Shown in pieces: positions 42,771-51,392 of a stretch of DNA of 64,000 nucleotides. Where the stretch lies: positions 1 through 64,000 of the forward strand of contig NZ_JACHFR010000004.1 of assembly GCF_014202035.1 (NCBI RefSeq). Reading direction: 5' to 3'. How positions within the stretch are numbered: position 1 is the first letter of the stretch; each line of letters starts with the position of its first letter. The notes under the pieces were generated by a model that worked only from the letters and a program-made list of their open reading frames with translations, searched no databases and had not been told where the DNA came from. The DNA comes from Treponema rectale (GTDB lineage Bacteria; Spirochaetota; Spirochaetia; Treponematales; Treponemataceae). Made by a program: the position numbers and the translations under genes.

Positions 42771-42806
42771 AAAAAAAAAAAAAGACAGTTCGGAACCATC
42801 CTGTCT
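42771..42806 (-). terminator. Poly-A tract and hairpin, terminator-like on the minus strand
   Basis: Thirteen A residues (42771-42783) are followed by GACAG-TTCGGAACCATC-CTGTC. Read on the minus strand it is a hairpin plus U13, but no minus-strand gene precedes it. On the plus strand it lies between the cyclase and amidase genes and could only act as a weak stop. Confidence 0.35.
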
Positions 42807-42892
42807 CTAAACAAAACTAGGGATTAAAATAAAGGAAGTATTTTCTTCTCTTATTCATGGGCTGAAAGTCTTTTGCAAAAAGAGGATGAATT

Positions 42893-44347
42893 ATGAAACT
42901 TGAAGCCCTTTGTGCCTGGGAAATCGGAGAACTTGTAAATACAAAAAAAATCAGTCCGGTAGACGTCATTAAATATTTTTTAGACCGGATCGAAAAACAC
43001 AATAAAAAAATCAATGCCTTCGTCTATACAAAACCGGAATATGCCCTTGAAAAAGCCCGGGAACTTGAAGAGCGTCTTAACCGTGGTGAATACTGCGGAG
43101 AATTTGCGGGAGTTCCTTTTGGATTAAAAGATTTTTTACCGGATAAGAAAGGCTGGTCAAATTCCCACGGGGGTGTAAAATGCCTTGTTGCCATAGATGA
43201 CTGCGACTCAGTATTCTGCACTGCAATGGAAAAAGCCGGAGGAATTGCCATCGGAAAAACAAATGCTCCTGCATACGGATTCAGGGGAGCTACAGACAAT
43301 TATATGTACGGACCTACCTCTACCCCGTTTAACACAAAATATAATTCCGGAGGATCCAGCGGCGGTAGTGCTGCTGCGGTTGCTGCAGGACTTGTTCCAA
43401 TTGCAGAAGGCGGTGATGCAGGAGGTTCCATAAGAATGCCTGCAGGTTTCTGTAATCTTTTCGGATTCAAGGCAGGAGTCGGAACCATTCCATCTGTATG
43501 CCGTCCTGATGCCTGGAGTGCCACTCATCCCCTGTGCTTTAACGGCGGACTTACTAAATCTGTAAAAGATGCTGCCATTCTTTTAAACTACATGAATTAT
43601 GAAGACCGGCGGGATCCTTACAGCCTTCCAAAAACTCATGACTTCATTAAGGAATATTCTATTCCGGTACAGAATTTAAAAATTGCCTTTACGGAAGATT
43701 TCGGTATTTTTGAAATTGAAGACGAAGTCAGAACAATCATCCGTAAAGCAGCAGAACGTTTTACAGAACTGGGATGCACTGTGGAAGAATATAAGTTCAA
43801 TTTTAAACATACAGCAAATGAACTTTCTGAACAGTGGTGCAAGGGAATTACAATTGACTGCGCCCTCGACCTTAATCATCAGAAGGCTCTTGGAAATGAC
43901 CTGCTTAAAAATCACCGGGAAGATTTTCCTGAAGAATTCATTTACTGGAAAGAAATTGTTGATTCAATGGGAATCGAAGACATGTATAAATTCAATCTTG
44001 CCAGAACAGATGTCCTTGATCAGTTTGAAAATGCCTTTGAAAAATATGACCTGATTATTTCTCCTGTAAGCTGCGTTGCTTCCATACTCAACAGGAATGA
44101 CAGAAATACAAAAGGTCCGGAATTCATCAACGGAAAAAAACTTGATTCCCTTATCGGCTGGTCTCAGACATTCCTTGCAAATTTTACAGGAAACCCTGCT
44201 GCTTCAATTCCTGCGGGATTTTCAAAAGACAACGTTCCTGTGGGAATGCAGCTGATTGCACCAAGATACAAAGACGCTCTGATTCTTCAGGCCGCAAACC
44301 TTTACGAACAGAAATTCGACTGGAAAAAATTCTATCCTGAATTGTAA
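42893..44347 (+). CDS. Amidase signature family enzyme
   Basis: 484 residues. Catalytic Lys in VPFGLKDFL (about residue 83), the Gly/Ser-rich block NSGGSSGGSAAAVAAGLVPIAEGGDAGGSIRMPA (about 151-183) with the cis-Ser and nucleophile Ser, and a typical C-terminus (VPVGMQLIAPRYKDALILQAA). It hydrolyses an amide to acid and ammonia. It is not gatA by context since gatB/gatC are absent. AGAGG precedes the ATG. The substrate is unknown. Confidence 0.9.
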   Translation: MKLEALCAWEIGELVNTKKISPVDVIKYFLDRIEKHNKKINAFVYTKPEYALEKARELEERLNRGEYCGEFAGVPFGLKDFLPDKKGWSNSHGGVKCLVAIDDCDSVFCTAMEKAGGIAIGKTNAPAYGFRGATDNYMYGPTSTPFNTKYNSGGSSGGSAAAVAAGLVPIAEGGDAGGSIRMPAGFCNLFGFKAGVGTIPSVCRPDAWSATHPLCFNGGLTKSVKDAAILLNYMNYEDRRDPYSLPKTHDFIKEYSIPVQNLKIAFTEDFGIFEIEDEVRTIIRKAAERFTELGCTVEEYKFNFKHTANELSEQWCKGITIDCALDLNHQKALGNDLLKNHREDFPEEFIYWKEIVDSMGIEDMYKFNLARTDVLDQFENAFEKYDLIISPVSCVASILNRNDRNTKGPEFINGKKLDSLIGWSQTFLANFTGNPAASIPAGFSKDNVPVGMQLIAPRYKDALILQAANLYEQKFDWKKFYPEL

Positions 44348-44370
44348 AATTTTACTGCAGAAAACTGCTG

Positions 44371-44441
44371 CTCCTGTATTTTTCTTGACCTGCTCAGGAA
44401 TTTTAAGTACCTTTAAAAAGTAAACATAAAAAATACAGGAG
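44371..44441 (+). promoter_or_regulatory. 13-bp inverted repeat covering the lemA ribosome site
   Basis: CTCCTGTATTTTT (44371-44383) and AAAAATACAGGAG (44429-44441) are perfectly complementary, 45 bases apart. The right arm contains AGGAG before ATG 44447. TTGACC (44385-44390) lies between the arms, so whether the left arm is transcribed depends on the promoter. Confidence 0.4.
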
Positions 44442-44446
44442 TCAGT

Positions 44447-45055
44447 ATGAAAGCTTTAACAAAGAAAATACTCATTACAGTCGGAACCATTATTGCAGTT
44501 ATTTTTATTATCTACAGATTCTTTGCAGGAACATATAATTCCATAGTGGCAAAGGATGAAGGAGTTTCAAGTCAGTGGGCTCAGGTTCAGAATCAGTACC
44601 AGAGACGCATGGATTTAATTCCTAATCTTGTCTCTACAGTAAAAGGCTATGCTTCTCATGAAAGCGAAGTTCTTACTGCCGTAACAGAAGCCCGCAGTCG
44701 TGCCGGAGGAATGGTAAACATAGATTCAGAAGCTCTTAATGATCCTGAAACATTCAAAAAATATCAGCAGGTACAGGATTCACTCAGTTCTAGCCTGCAG
44801 CGTCTCCTTATGGTTACAGAAAATTATCCTGAATTAAAGGCAAACGAAAACTTTCTTGCATTACAGAGTCAGCTTGAAGGAACAGAAAACAGAATTTCCG
44901 TTGAACGCATGCGCTATAATGAAGCTGCAAAAGACTACAATGTATACATCCGCCAGTTTCCAAAATCAATCATTGCAAACATGAACGGATTCCGCACAAA
45001 GTCATACTTTGAAGCATCTCAGGAAGCCCAGAGTGCCCCTCAAATTCAGTTTTAA
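44447..45055 (+). CDS. lemA: LemA family protein
   Basis: 202 residues. One N-terminal membrane anchor (7-28), then the long helical LemA bundle: VAKDEGVSSQWAQVQNQYQRRMDLIPNLVSTVKGYA, ENYPELKANENFLALQSQLEGTENRISVERMRYNEAAKDYN. The protein would be anchored with the helices outside. LemA is usually paired with a TPM-domain protein, as here (24 bases to the next gene). Its function is linked to envelope stress in other bacteria but is not settled. Confidence 0.92.
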   Translation: MKALTKKILITVGTIIAVIFIIYRFFAGTYNSIVAKDEGVSSQWAQVQNQYQRRMDLIPNLVSTVKGYASHESEVLTAVTEARSRAGGMVNIDSEALNDPETFKKYQQVQDSLSSSLQRLLMVTENYPELKANENFLALQSQLEGTENRISVERMRYNEAAKDYNVYIRQFPKSIIANMNGFRTKSYFEASQEAQSAPQIQF

Positions 45056-45078
45056 AAAATAAATTAAATCGGAGCAAC

Positions 45079-45906
45079 ATGATAAAAAAACACTTTATCC
45101 TTTTTATTACAGCAGTTCTACTTTCTGTCTCAGCCAGTGCAAAATCCAGGTTTAATGTTCCTGAATTAAAAAATCCTGTAATGGATCTTGCAGATGTTAT
45201 CGATGAAAAAACGGAATCCCGTCTGAATACTTATCTGCAGCAGGTTTACGAACAGACAGAGGTTCAGATCGCTGTTCTTACCATCCGTTCGTTAGGTAAC
45301 TACCCTATTGAAGAAGTTTCTATAGAAGTTGCTGACCAGTGGAAACTTGGCAAAAAAAATAAGGATACCGGTGTTCTGCTTCTTGTTGCTCCTAACGACC
45401 GTTCGCTTCGCATTGAAGTCGGATACGGACTGGAAGGACTTCTTACTGACGCTCAGTCGGATAAAATCATACGTAAATACATCACCCCGCAATTTAAAGA
45501 AAACAACTACTCTCAGGGAATCGTTAACGGAGTAATTAAAATTACAGAAATTGCAACAGACGGGGCAAAAATCAATACAGATTTAAAAGTAGAAAAAAAA
45601 GAATCATCTTCAGCAGGTGCCGGTATTTTTATACTTCTGTGGGCAGGAATGATTATCTTTATAATTACAACAAACAAAGGGATAGGTCCATTCGGAATCT
45701 ACTTTATTCTTTCAATGCTGACGGGAAGACCGTTCCAGAGAAGAATGCCGAGAAAACGTTTCGGTTCTGACGATGATGACATATTTGGAGGTTTTGGCGG
45801 TGGCTTTAGCGGAGGAAGTCACAGAAGTTCCGGAGGTTTTGGTGGCGGCGGATTTAAAGGCGGTGGCGGCCGGTTTGGCGGCGGTGGTGCCAGCGGAAAA
45901 TGGTAA
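45079..45906 (+). CDS. TPM-domain membrane protein (YgcG-like)
   Basis: 275 residues. A signal peptide (1-21) precedes a TPM domain (about 30-160) with VMDLADVIDEKTESRLN, VAPNDRSLRIEVGYGLEGLLTDAQ and YSQGIVNGVI. A membrane segment (about 183-202) and a Gly-rich tail (GGFGGGFSGGSHRSSGGFGG and on) follow. It forms an operon with lemA. TPM proteins have been reported as phosphatases or as assembly factors, and the role here is unknown. Its stop directly abuts the stop of the convergent niaR gene. Confidence 0.9.
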   Translation: MIKKHFILFITAVLLSVSASAKSRFNVPELKNPVMDLADVIDEKTESRLNTYLQQVYEQTEVQIAVLTIRSLGNYPIEEVSIEVADQWKLGKKNKDTGVLLLVAPNDRSLRIEVGYGLEGLLTDAQSDKIIRKYITPQFKENNYSQGIVNGVIKITEIATDGAKINTDLKVEKKESSSAGAGIFILLWAGMIIFIITTNKGIGPFGIYFILSMLTGRPFQRRMPRKRFGSDDDDIFGGFGGGFSGGSHRSSGGFGGGGFKGGGGRFGGGGASGKW

Positions 45907-46467
45907 TTAACACTTACTGTAATTTTTTGCCTGATAAACAGATTTAAAATCTACAGCTTCAATAAGATATTTTCGTTCTTCCAGCTTATGCTGAATCTCG
46001 TCAAGTATTTCTGTTGATCTGGCTTCCACAGTATGATAATGATACCCTTTTGTAATATTCTTTAACGGCGTAGAAACTCCACTTTTCAAATCATTTATAA
46101 AATTTTCTACATCACGGCGGCACTTAATATTAAGAGGCGCACTTATTGTTCCATAAACTTTGTGCTCAACATAAACATCAACAACAGTACCACCTAATTC
46201 TACCATTATATTAAGTTCATCTTCTGTCTGTTCATCTGTATGATTCACCTTAAAGATTCTGCAGATAGAAGATGATTTTATCATTACGTAACCTGCTGAC
46301 GTTGCAATAAGGTCCGGATGATTTGCCCTTAACAAGGCAATGTCAGTAACGATAACCTGACGGCTTACACCCAGTTTTCTCGAAAGTTCACTTCCGGAAA
46401 CAGGCTCTTTTGCATTAATGAGTATTTCAAGAATTTCGCTTCGTCGTGCTTCTCCAGGTGCGCGCAA
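45907..46467 (-). CDS. niaR: NiaR-type niacin-responsive repressor
   Basis: 186 residues. The N-terminal HTH_11 (RRSEILEILINAKEPVSGSELSRKLGVSRQVIVTDIALLR) is followed by a 3H domain whose three histidines are visible in VEHKVYG, KGYHYHTVEA and nearby. NiaR binds nicotinic acid and represses NAD synthesis and niacin uptake genes. The start is TTG 46467, behind AAAGGAG. It is the last gene of the nadA-nadB-nadC run, so it probably regulates its own operon through the site upstream of nadA. Confidence 0.92.
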   Translation of the reverse strand: MRAPGEARRSEILEILINAKEPVSGSELSRKLGVSRQVIVTDIALLRANHPDLIATSAGYVMIKSSSICRIFKVNHTDEQTEDELNIMVELGGTVVDVYVEHKVYGTISAPLNIKCRRDVENFINDLKSGVSTPLKNITKGYHYHTVEARSTEILDEIQHKLEERKYLIEAVDFKSVYQAKNYSKC

Positions 46468-46482
46468 ATCAGTCTCCTTTTT

Positions 46483-47337
46483 TTATGCTACGGAATGAAG
46501 GTTCTTTAAAGACAAATCCAGAATAGGACTTGAATGAGTTAAAGCCCCTGATGAAATATAATCAACAGCAAGGTCTTTTATTTTTTCTATATTTTCTTTT
46601 GTAACATTGCCGCTGATTTCTACTTCTGCTTTTTTATTTATAATATCAAGAGCAGCTTTCATTGTGTCGTGATTCATGTTATCCAGCATGATAATGTCTG
46701 CTCCTGCTTCTACAGCTTCTTTTACCTGCTCAAGAGTTTCAACTTCTACTTCAATCTTGCGCACAAAAGGAGCATAAGCTTTTGCCATTTCAACAGCTTT
46801 TCTTACGCCGCCTGCAGCACCGATATGATTATCCTTCAGAAGAACTCCGTCAGAAAGATTATACCTGTGATTATGCCCTCCTCCTACAGTAACAGCATAC
46901 TTTTCAAAAATACGGTTGTTAGGAGTTGTCTTTCTTGTATCGAGAAGTTTTATCTTTGTTCCCTCAAGTAAAGATGCAACCTGATTTGTATAAGTTGCAA
47001 TTCCGCTCATGCGCTGAAGATAATTAAGGGCAGTTCGTTCTCCGGAAAGTAAAACGCGGATGTCTCCATGAACAGTTCCAAGATGCTGTCCTTTCTGAAC
47101 TTTATCTCCATCCTTTACAGAAAAACTACATTCTGTTTTATTATCAAGCAGATAAAAAACTCTTTCAAAAACTTTAAGACCTGCAATAATTCCATCCTGC
47201 TTTGCAATAAGATCAACTTCTCCAGGAGTAGAACATGGCATTACTGCATTTGTACTTACATCTTCACTTGAAATATCTTCTCTAAGCGCTTGCAGAATCA
47301 GATTGTCTGCATTCAGCATCATTGTTATTTCGTTCAT
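46483..47337 (-). CDS. nadC: Nicotinate-nucleotide pyrophosphorylase (carboxylating)
   Basis: About 284 residues from ATG 47337 (MNEITMMLNADNL); the longer frame from 47364 only extends into nadB. Signature stretches: LSGERTALNYLQRMSGIATYT, DTRKTTPNNRIFEKYAVTVGGGHNHRYNLSDGVLLKDNH and VEVETLEQVKEAVEAGADIIMLDNM. It converts quinolinate and PRPP to nicotinate mononucleotide, the third step after NadB and NadA. The start overlaps the end of nadB by about 56 bases. TPNN replaces the usual TPGLR variant motif, which may be a family difference. Confidence 0.95.
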   Translation of the reverse strand: MNEITMMLNADNLILQALREDISSEDVSTNAVMPCSTPGEVDLIAKQDGIIAGLKVFERVFYLLDNKTECSFSVKDGDKVQKGQHLGTVHGDIRVLLSGERTALNYLQRMSGIATYTNQVASLLEGTKIKLLDTRKTTPNNRIFEKYAVTVGGGHNHRYNLSDGVLLKDNHIGAAGGVRKAVEMAKAYAPFVRKIEVEVETLEQVKEAVEAGADIIMLDNMNHDTMKAALDIINKKAEVEISGNVTKENIEKIKDLAVDYISSGALTHSSPILDLSLKNLHSVA

Positions 47338-48715
47338 GATTTTCTCTTGACCTCTCAATTGCATTTAATATTTTTTCTCTATACATTCCGAACAAAGAAT
47401 GTAAATCTTTATATTTTTTATAATCAACCTTTACAATTTCTACAGCAGAATACTTTTTTTCTTTTGATTCTTCTACCATGTGAGCAGCAGCTCTTGCAGC
47501 AAATACAAGACTTTCTAGCAGGGAGTTTGATGCAAGACGGTTTTTTCCGTGCACGCCGTTACAGCTTGTTTCTCCGCAGGCATAAAGGCAGGACAGATTT
47601 GTTTTTGACCAGCGGTCAACTTTTACTCCGCCCATAAAATAATGCTGTGCCGGAACAACAGGTATGGGTTCCTTTGTACAGTCATATCCATTCTTAAGAC
47701 ACTCCTGGTAAATATGACAGAAGTGAGTCTTTATCTCTGATTCCTTTATGTTCTCCATACTGAGCCAGACGTGGGGAGTTCCGTCTTTTTTCATCTGCTC
47801 AAGAATTGCATTTGCAACAACGTCTCTCGGAAGAAGTTCATTAACAAATCTTTTTTTATCTTTATTTAATAAGATACCGCCTTCTCCTCTGACAGATTCT
47901 GAAATCAGGAAGCTTCTGCCCTTTGCAGTTGAATACAAAGTTGTAGGATGAATCTGAATGTAATCAGGATCCAGCAGTTCTACCTCATGATTCAATGCTA
48001 TTCCAAGAGCATCTCCCGTAAGATGAGGATAGTTTGTTGAATGCTCATAAAGTCCGCCTATACCACCGCATGCCCATACAACATTTTCTGCATACATCGG
48101 AACAATCATGGAACCGTCATCTGCTTCTGCTTCTGCATATCCGGCAAGAGGACTGTCAGCTGCAACAGATGCAATAATTCCCGCACATCTTCTTGAAGGC
48201 TGATTGTTTTTTACGGTAATTTTCTGCTCAATTATATCTGTCATCGTTACATGATTATATAAATGAATATTAGAATGTTTCTTTACTTCCTCCAGCAGGC
48301 GGCTTGTAATTTCCTTTCCGGTGATGTCTTCATGAAAAAGAATTCTAGGTGTTGAATGTGCACCCTCTCTGGTAAATTTCAGAGAGCCGTCTTCATTCCT
48401 TTCAAAATCAACTCCGTAGCCGATTAAATCTTTTATAACATGCTGGGATGAACGAATCATTATATCGACAGATTCTTTATTGTTAAGATAATGCCCTGCC
48501 CTCATGGTATCCTCAAAATATGAATCATAATCTTCATCATTTTTGAGCATGCAGATTCCACCCTGAGCAAGATAAGAATCACAGTCTTCCAGAGCCTCCT
48601 TTGAAATAACGGTTACATTCAGGTTTTCTGGAAGCTTGAGTGCACAATACAGTCCGGCTACACCGCTGCCGACAATCAGTACATCTGTAAAGAACTTATT
48701 TTCGCTGTCATTCAT
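47282..48715 (-). CDS. nadB: L-aspartate oxidase
   Basis: 477 residues. FAD-binding start DVLIVGSGVAGLYCAL, LAQGGICML, the active-site region HSTPRILFHEDITGKEIT, PDYIQIHPTTLY, SVRGEGGILLNKDKKRFV and GETSCNGVHGKNRLASNSLLESLVF identify NadB. It oxidises aspartate to iminoaspartate for NadA, using oxygen or fumarate. Its start follows the nadA stop without a gap. The C-terminus is short compared with aerobic homologues and rich in Asn/Asp. Confidence 0.95.
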   Translation of the reverse strand: MNDSENKFFTDVLIVGSGVAGLYCALKLPENLNVTVISKEALEDCDSYLAQGGICMLKNDEDYDSYFEDTMRAGHYLNNKESVDIMIRSSQHVIKDLIGYGVDFERNEDGSLKFTREGAHSTPRILFHEDITGKEITSRLLEEVKKHSNIHLYNHVTMTDIIEQKITVKNNQPSRRCAGIIASVAADSPLAGYAEAEADDGSMIVPMYAENVVWACGGIGGLYEHSTNYPHLTGDALGIALNHEVELLDPDYIQIHPTTLYSTAKGRSFLISESVRGEGGILLNKDKKRFVNELLPRDVVANAILEQMKKDGTPHVWLSMENIKESEIKTHFCHIYQECLKNGYDCTKEPIPVVPAQHYFMGGVKVDRWSKTNLSCLYACGETSCNGVHGKNRLASNSLLESLVFAARAAAHMVEESKEKKYSAVEIVKVDYKKYKDLHSLFGMYREKILNAIERSRENHERNNNDAECRQSDSASA

Positions 48716-49651
48716 TTAAAGGGCCATCTCAGGAACAACATTGTTCTGACTTGCAAGTTCAAGCATTCTGTCGAGAGGAACACTTGCACCTAAACGAGTT
48801 TCTTCACTTACAACTGCAACAGGAGACATGTTAACAAGACAGTCCCTGACTTTTTCCAGAGTCATCTTTTTCATATTCGGACAGATCTGACTTGCACCTA
48901 CAAAATAAAACTTCTTTTCAGGAGCAACCTGTTCCATTTTGTAGAGAACACCTTTTTCTGTGCAGACTATATATTCCTGAGCATCATCTTCAGCAACATA
49001 TTCAATAAGTTCTTTTGTACTTCCAAGATAATCTGCAAGATCACAGACATCTTTTCTGCATTCAGGATGAGCAATGATTTTTGCAGCCGGATGTTCTTTA
49101 AAACAATTCATAATTGCCTGAGAAGTTATTGATGCATGAACATGACAGAAGCCCGGATTAAGAATGATGTTTTTTTCTGGAATCTGTTCTGCAACATAAC
49201 GGCCGAGATTTCCGTCAGGAATAAAAAATATATTATGATTCGGAAGATTCCTTACAATCTTCAGCGCATTGCTGGAAGTAACGCAAACGTCACTTAATTC
49301 TTTTACATCTGCCATTGAATTGATATAGCAGACAACTGCAAGATCATCATAAGTTGAGCGCATTTCTGCAATTTTTTCTTTATCAATCATTAAAGCCATC
49401 GGACACACAGCATCAGGTGACGGCATAAGGACAGTCTTGTCTGGATTTAAGATACAGGCACTTTCGCCCATAAAAGTTACACCACAAAAAACAATAGTTT
49501 TATTTGGAACACTCTTTGCAACTTTTGCAAGATAAAAGGAATCTCCTACATAATCTGCAATTGCCTGAATTGAACTGTCTACATAATAATGTGCAAGGAT
49601 AACAGCATCCTTTTCTCTACACAGTTCTTTAATTTCTTCGGTCAATGTCAT
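48716..49651 (-). CDS. nadA: Quinolinate synthase
   Basis: 311 residues. AVILAHYYVDSSIQAIADYVGDSFYLAK is the NadA opening. Three [4Fe-4S] cysteines are in VFCGVTFMGESAC, NPGFCHVH/HPECRKDVCDL and ICPNMKKM. The enzyme condenses iminoaspartate with dihydroxyacetone phosphate to quinolinate. It is the first gene of nadA-nadB-nadC-niaR. A promoter with an overlapping NiaR-like site lies directly upstream. Confidence 0.95.
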   Translation of the reverse strand: MTLTEEIKELCREKDAVILAHYYVDSSIQAIADYVGDSFYLAKVAKSVPNKTIVFCGVTFMGESACILNPDKTVLMPSPDAVCPMALMIDKEKIAEMRSTYDDLAVVCYINSMADVKELSDVCVTSSNALKIVRNLPNHNIFFIPDGNLGRYVAEQIPEKNIILNPGFCHVHASITSQAIMNCFKEHPAAKIIAHPECRKDVCDLADYLGSTKELIEYVAEDDAQEYIVCTEKGVLYKMEQVAPEKKFYFVGASQICPNMKKMTLEKVRDCLVNMSPVAVVSEETRLGASVPLDRMLELASQNNVVPEMAL

Positions 49652-49684
49652 TTTTTTGCCGCTCTTTATTATTAGTTTTCTAGT

Positions 49685-49724
49685 ATATTAGCGAAATGAT
49701 ATAAGGGTGACAAGACACCTGTAA
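49685..49724 (-). promoter_or_regulatory. nadA promoter with candidate NiaR site
   Basis: On the minus strand TTGTCA (49713-49708), 17 bases, TAATAT (49690-49685). Overlapping the -35 is the stretch TTACAGGTGTCTTGTCACC (49724-49706), which contains the dyad GGTG-N6-CACC and resembles NiaR sites described in Firmicutes. A further CTGTAAT/ATTACAG inverted repeat is at 49719-49740. Confidence 0.6.
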
Positions 49725-49799
49725 TATATTCAAATTACAGCAGTCAGTCAGAAGACAGTTGACTTTTATAACACCGTAAAATTTTTGCAGCCCTGCTTC

Positions 49800-50744
49800 C
49801 TAATATGAATGACCGCTGGGCCGTATTTGAATGGAAGTAATTGCATTGTGCGGACACGAAACTTTACAGTCTCCGCACCTTATGCAGTCCATGCTGTTTG
49901 GTTTCTTGTAAACCGGAATATCAAGTTTACAGGCCTTCTGACAGATTCCGCATTGAGTGCATTTTGAAGGATCAACTTTATAACGGATAAAGGAAAACTT
50001 ATTAAAGATTCCGTAAAATGCACCAAGCGGGCAAACATATCTGCAGAATGGCCGGTACAGTATTATTGATAATAAAAGAGTCAAAATAAGAATTGAAAAC
50101 TTCCATTTAAATAAAAACCCTATGGCACCGCGCATAGCTTTATTCAGCAGAACTAGAGGAACTCCCCCCTCAAGCATCCCTACTGGACACACATACTTGC
50201 AGAACCAGGGCTCCCCCAATCCGATAAAATCAACTACAAACATCGGAAGTATGATTACAAAAACTGCCAGAAACACAAAGCGGAACCATCGCAAAAATTT
50301 TTCTCCCGGGAGTTTTTTAAATTTTTTTATGAAAGGAATTTTATAGAGCAAGTCCTGAATTAAACCAAAAGGACATAAAAAGCCACAGACAAATCTTCCA
50401 AGAAGAGTTCCGATTACAATCATAAAACCCACAACATACATTGAGATTTTATAATCACGGCTGTTAAGGGTTGCCTGAAGAGAACCTATTGGACAGGAAC
50501 CCAATGCGCCCGGACAGGAATAACAGTTCATTCCGGGAACACACACATATTTCAAACTGCCCTCATAAATTCTTCCCTGAGAAAAACCTTTGATGTATCC
50601 GTTTGATAAAGCTGCCGCTGCTGCCTGTACTACAAGCCTGAGAGTTCCGTGCTTCTTTTTCTTATCCAATTCCAATACATTCCATACAGATTCTGGTTGC
50701 TTTTGCAAAAACCTCTTCCGCTTCTTCCCTGAAAATTCCCGCAA
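49800..50744 (-). CDS. 4Fe-4S membrane ferredoxin protein (NapH/YccM-like)
   Basis: Up to 314 residues with five or six membrane segments. CVPGMNCYSCPGALGSCPIG, CGFLCPFGLIQD and CRYVCPLGAFYG are the membrane cysteine motifs. Two C-terminal clusters, CTQCGICQKACK and CIRCGDCKVSC, hold [4Fe-4S] centres. It should pass electrons across or along the membrane. The frame opens at 50744 within the preceding small gene, but relatives begin near KKKKHGTLRLVVQA. A TTG start at 50669 or 50675 is therefore likely. The third gene of a TlpA/CXXC/4Fe-4S operon, probably supplying reductant to the extracytoplasmic thioredoxin. Confidence 0.85.
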   Translation of the reverse strand: MREFSGKKRKRFLQKQPESVWNVLELDKKKKHGTLRLVVQAAAAALSNGYIKGFSQGRIYEGSLKYVCVPGMNCYSCPGALGSCPIGSLQATLNSRDYKISMYVVGFMIVIGTLLGRFVCGFLCPFGLIQDLLYKIPFIKKFKKLPGEKFLRWFRFVFLAVFVIILPMFVVDFIGLGEPWFCKYVCPVGMLEGGVPLVLLNKAMRGAIGFLFKWKFSILILTLLLSIILYRPFCRYVCPLGAFYGIFNKFSFIRYKVDPSKCTQCGICQKACKLDIPVYKKPNSMDCIRCGDCKVSCPHNAITSIQIRPSGHSY

Positions 50745-50805
50745 TAATCAGGACTATCCCGGTAACAAGAGAAAATATTCTTAAAATAAGAACCAGCTTC
50801 TTCAT
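50662..50805 (-). CDS. CD1871A-like CXXC membrane peptide
   Basis: 47 residues. One membrane segment (about 4-22), then GIFREEAEEVFAKA and a final CMECIGIG with the CXXC. This matches the small CD1871A-type family found next to NapH-like 4Fe-4S proteins. The start overlaps the TlpA-like gene stop as ATGA, so the two are coupled. It is too short for usual gene callers. Confidence 0.75.
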   Translation of the reverse strand: MKKLVLILRIFSLVTGIVLIIAGIFREEAEEVFAKATRICMECIGIG

Positions 50806-51320
50806 TTATTATCTGCCAGAATTGAATCTATTATCTTCTGCCAGTCTTTCTGACTTCTTGCACCAAAATAAATATCTCCAATCTGATTTCCGGAACTGTC
50901 TACAAAAATAGTTGCAGGAACTGCCTGTATTCCGTACAGAAAACCTGAAAGCATTTCTTTGCTTGGAACAAGATGAGTATAATCTGCTTTAGTTGCATCA
51001 ATGATTGCATCTGCATTCCGTTTTTCCCTGGACTGAATACTTCCGCCTCTTCCGACAACATCAATCGGAATTCCTATAACTCTGACGCCCTTACTTTTAT
51101 TTGCCTTATTCAATTTTGCAAGATCAGGCATTTCTTTTATACAGGGTGCGCAGAAAGTTCCCCAGACATTTATCATTGTAAGTTCATTTTCTGCAAAGAT
51201 GCTGTCCGTTACCTGTTTACCTTTTAAATCCTTTGTATTGAATTCAATTTTTGTTTCTCCATAAACGGTTGCTGATGCCAGAGCAAATAATAAAACAAAA
51301 ACGCCGGTAATCTTCTTCAT
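50802..51320 (-). CDS. TlpA/ResA-like exported thioredoxin
   Basis: 172 residues. An N-terminal signal peptide (1-21, cleavage near VYG/E) precedes a thioredoxin fold with the active site WGTFCAPCIKEMPDL (about 54-68) and the cis-Pro region IQAVPATIFVDSSG. It would work outside the membrane as a thiol-disulfide reductant. It heads an operon with a CXXC membrane peptide and a 4Fe-4S membrane protein, which may deliver electrons to it. Confidence 0.9.
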   Translation of the reverse strand: MKKITGVFVLLFALASATVYGETKIEFNTKDLKGKQVTDSIFAENELTMINVWGTFCAPCIKEMPDLAKLNKANKSKGVRVIGIPIDVVGRGGSIQSREKRNADAIIDATKADYTHLVPSKEMLSGFLYGIQAVPATIFVDSSGNQIGDIYFGARSQKDWQKIIDSILADNK

Positions 51321-51392
51321 AATGCCCCCTGTATAATGCCATAGTATAACATAAGAAAATTAAATTGTATCACATTTAATGTAACAAAATCT

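Noticed and set aside
43024-43915. Cluster of overlapping ORFs on both strands in the amidase gene
   Set aside because: All are antisense or alternate frames of the intact amidase.
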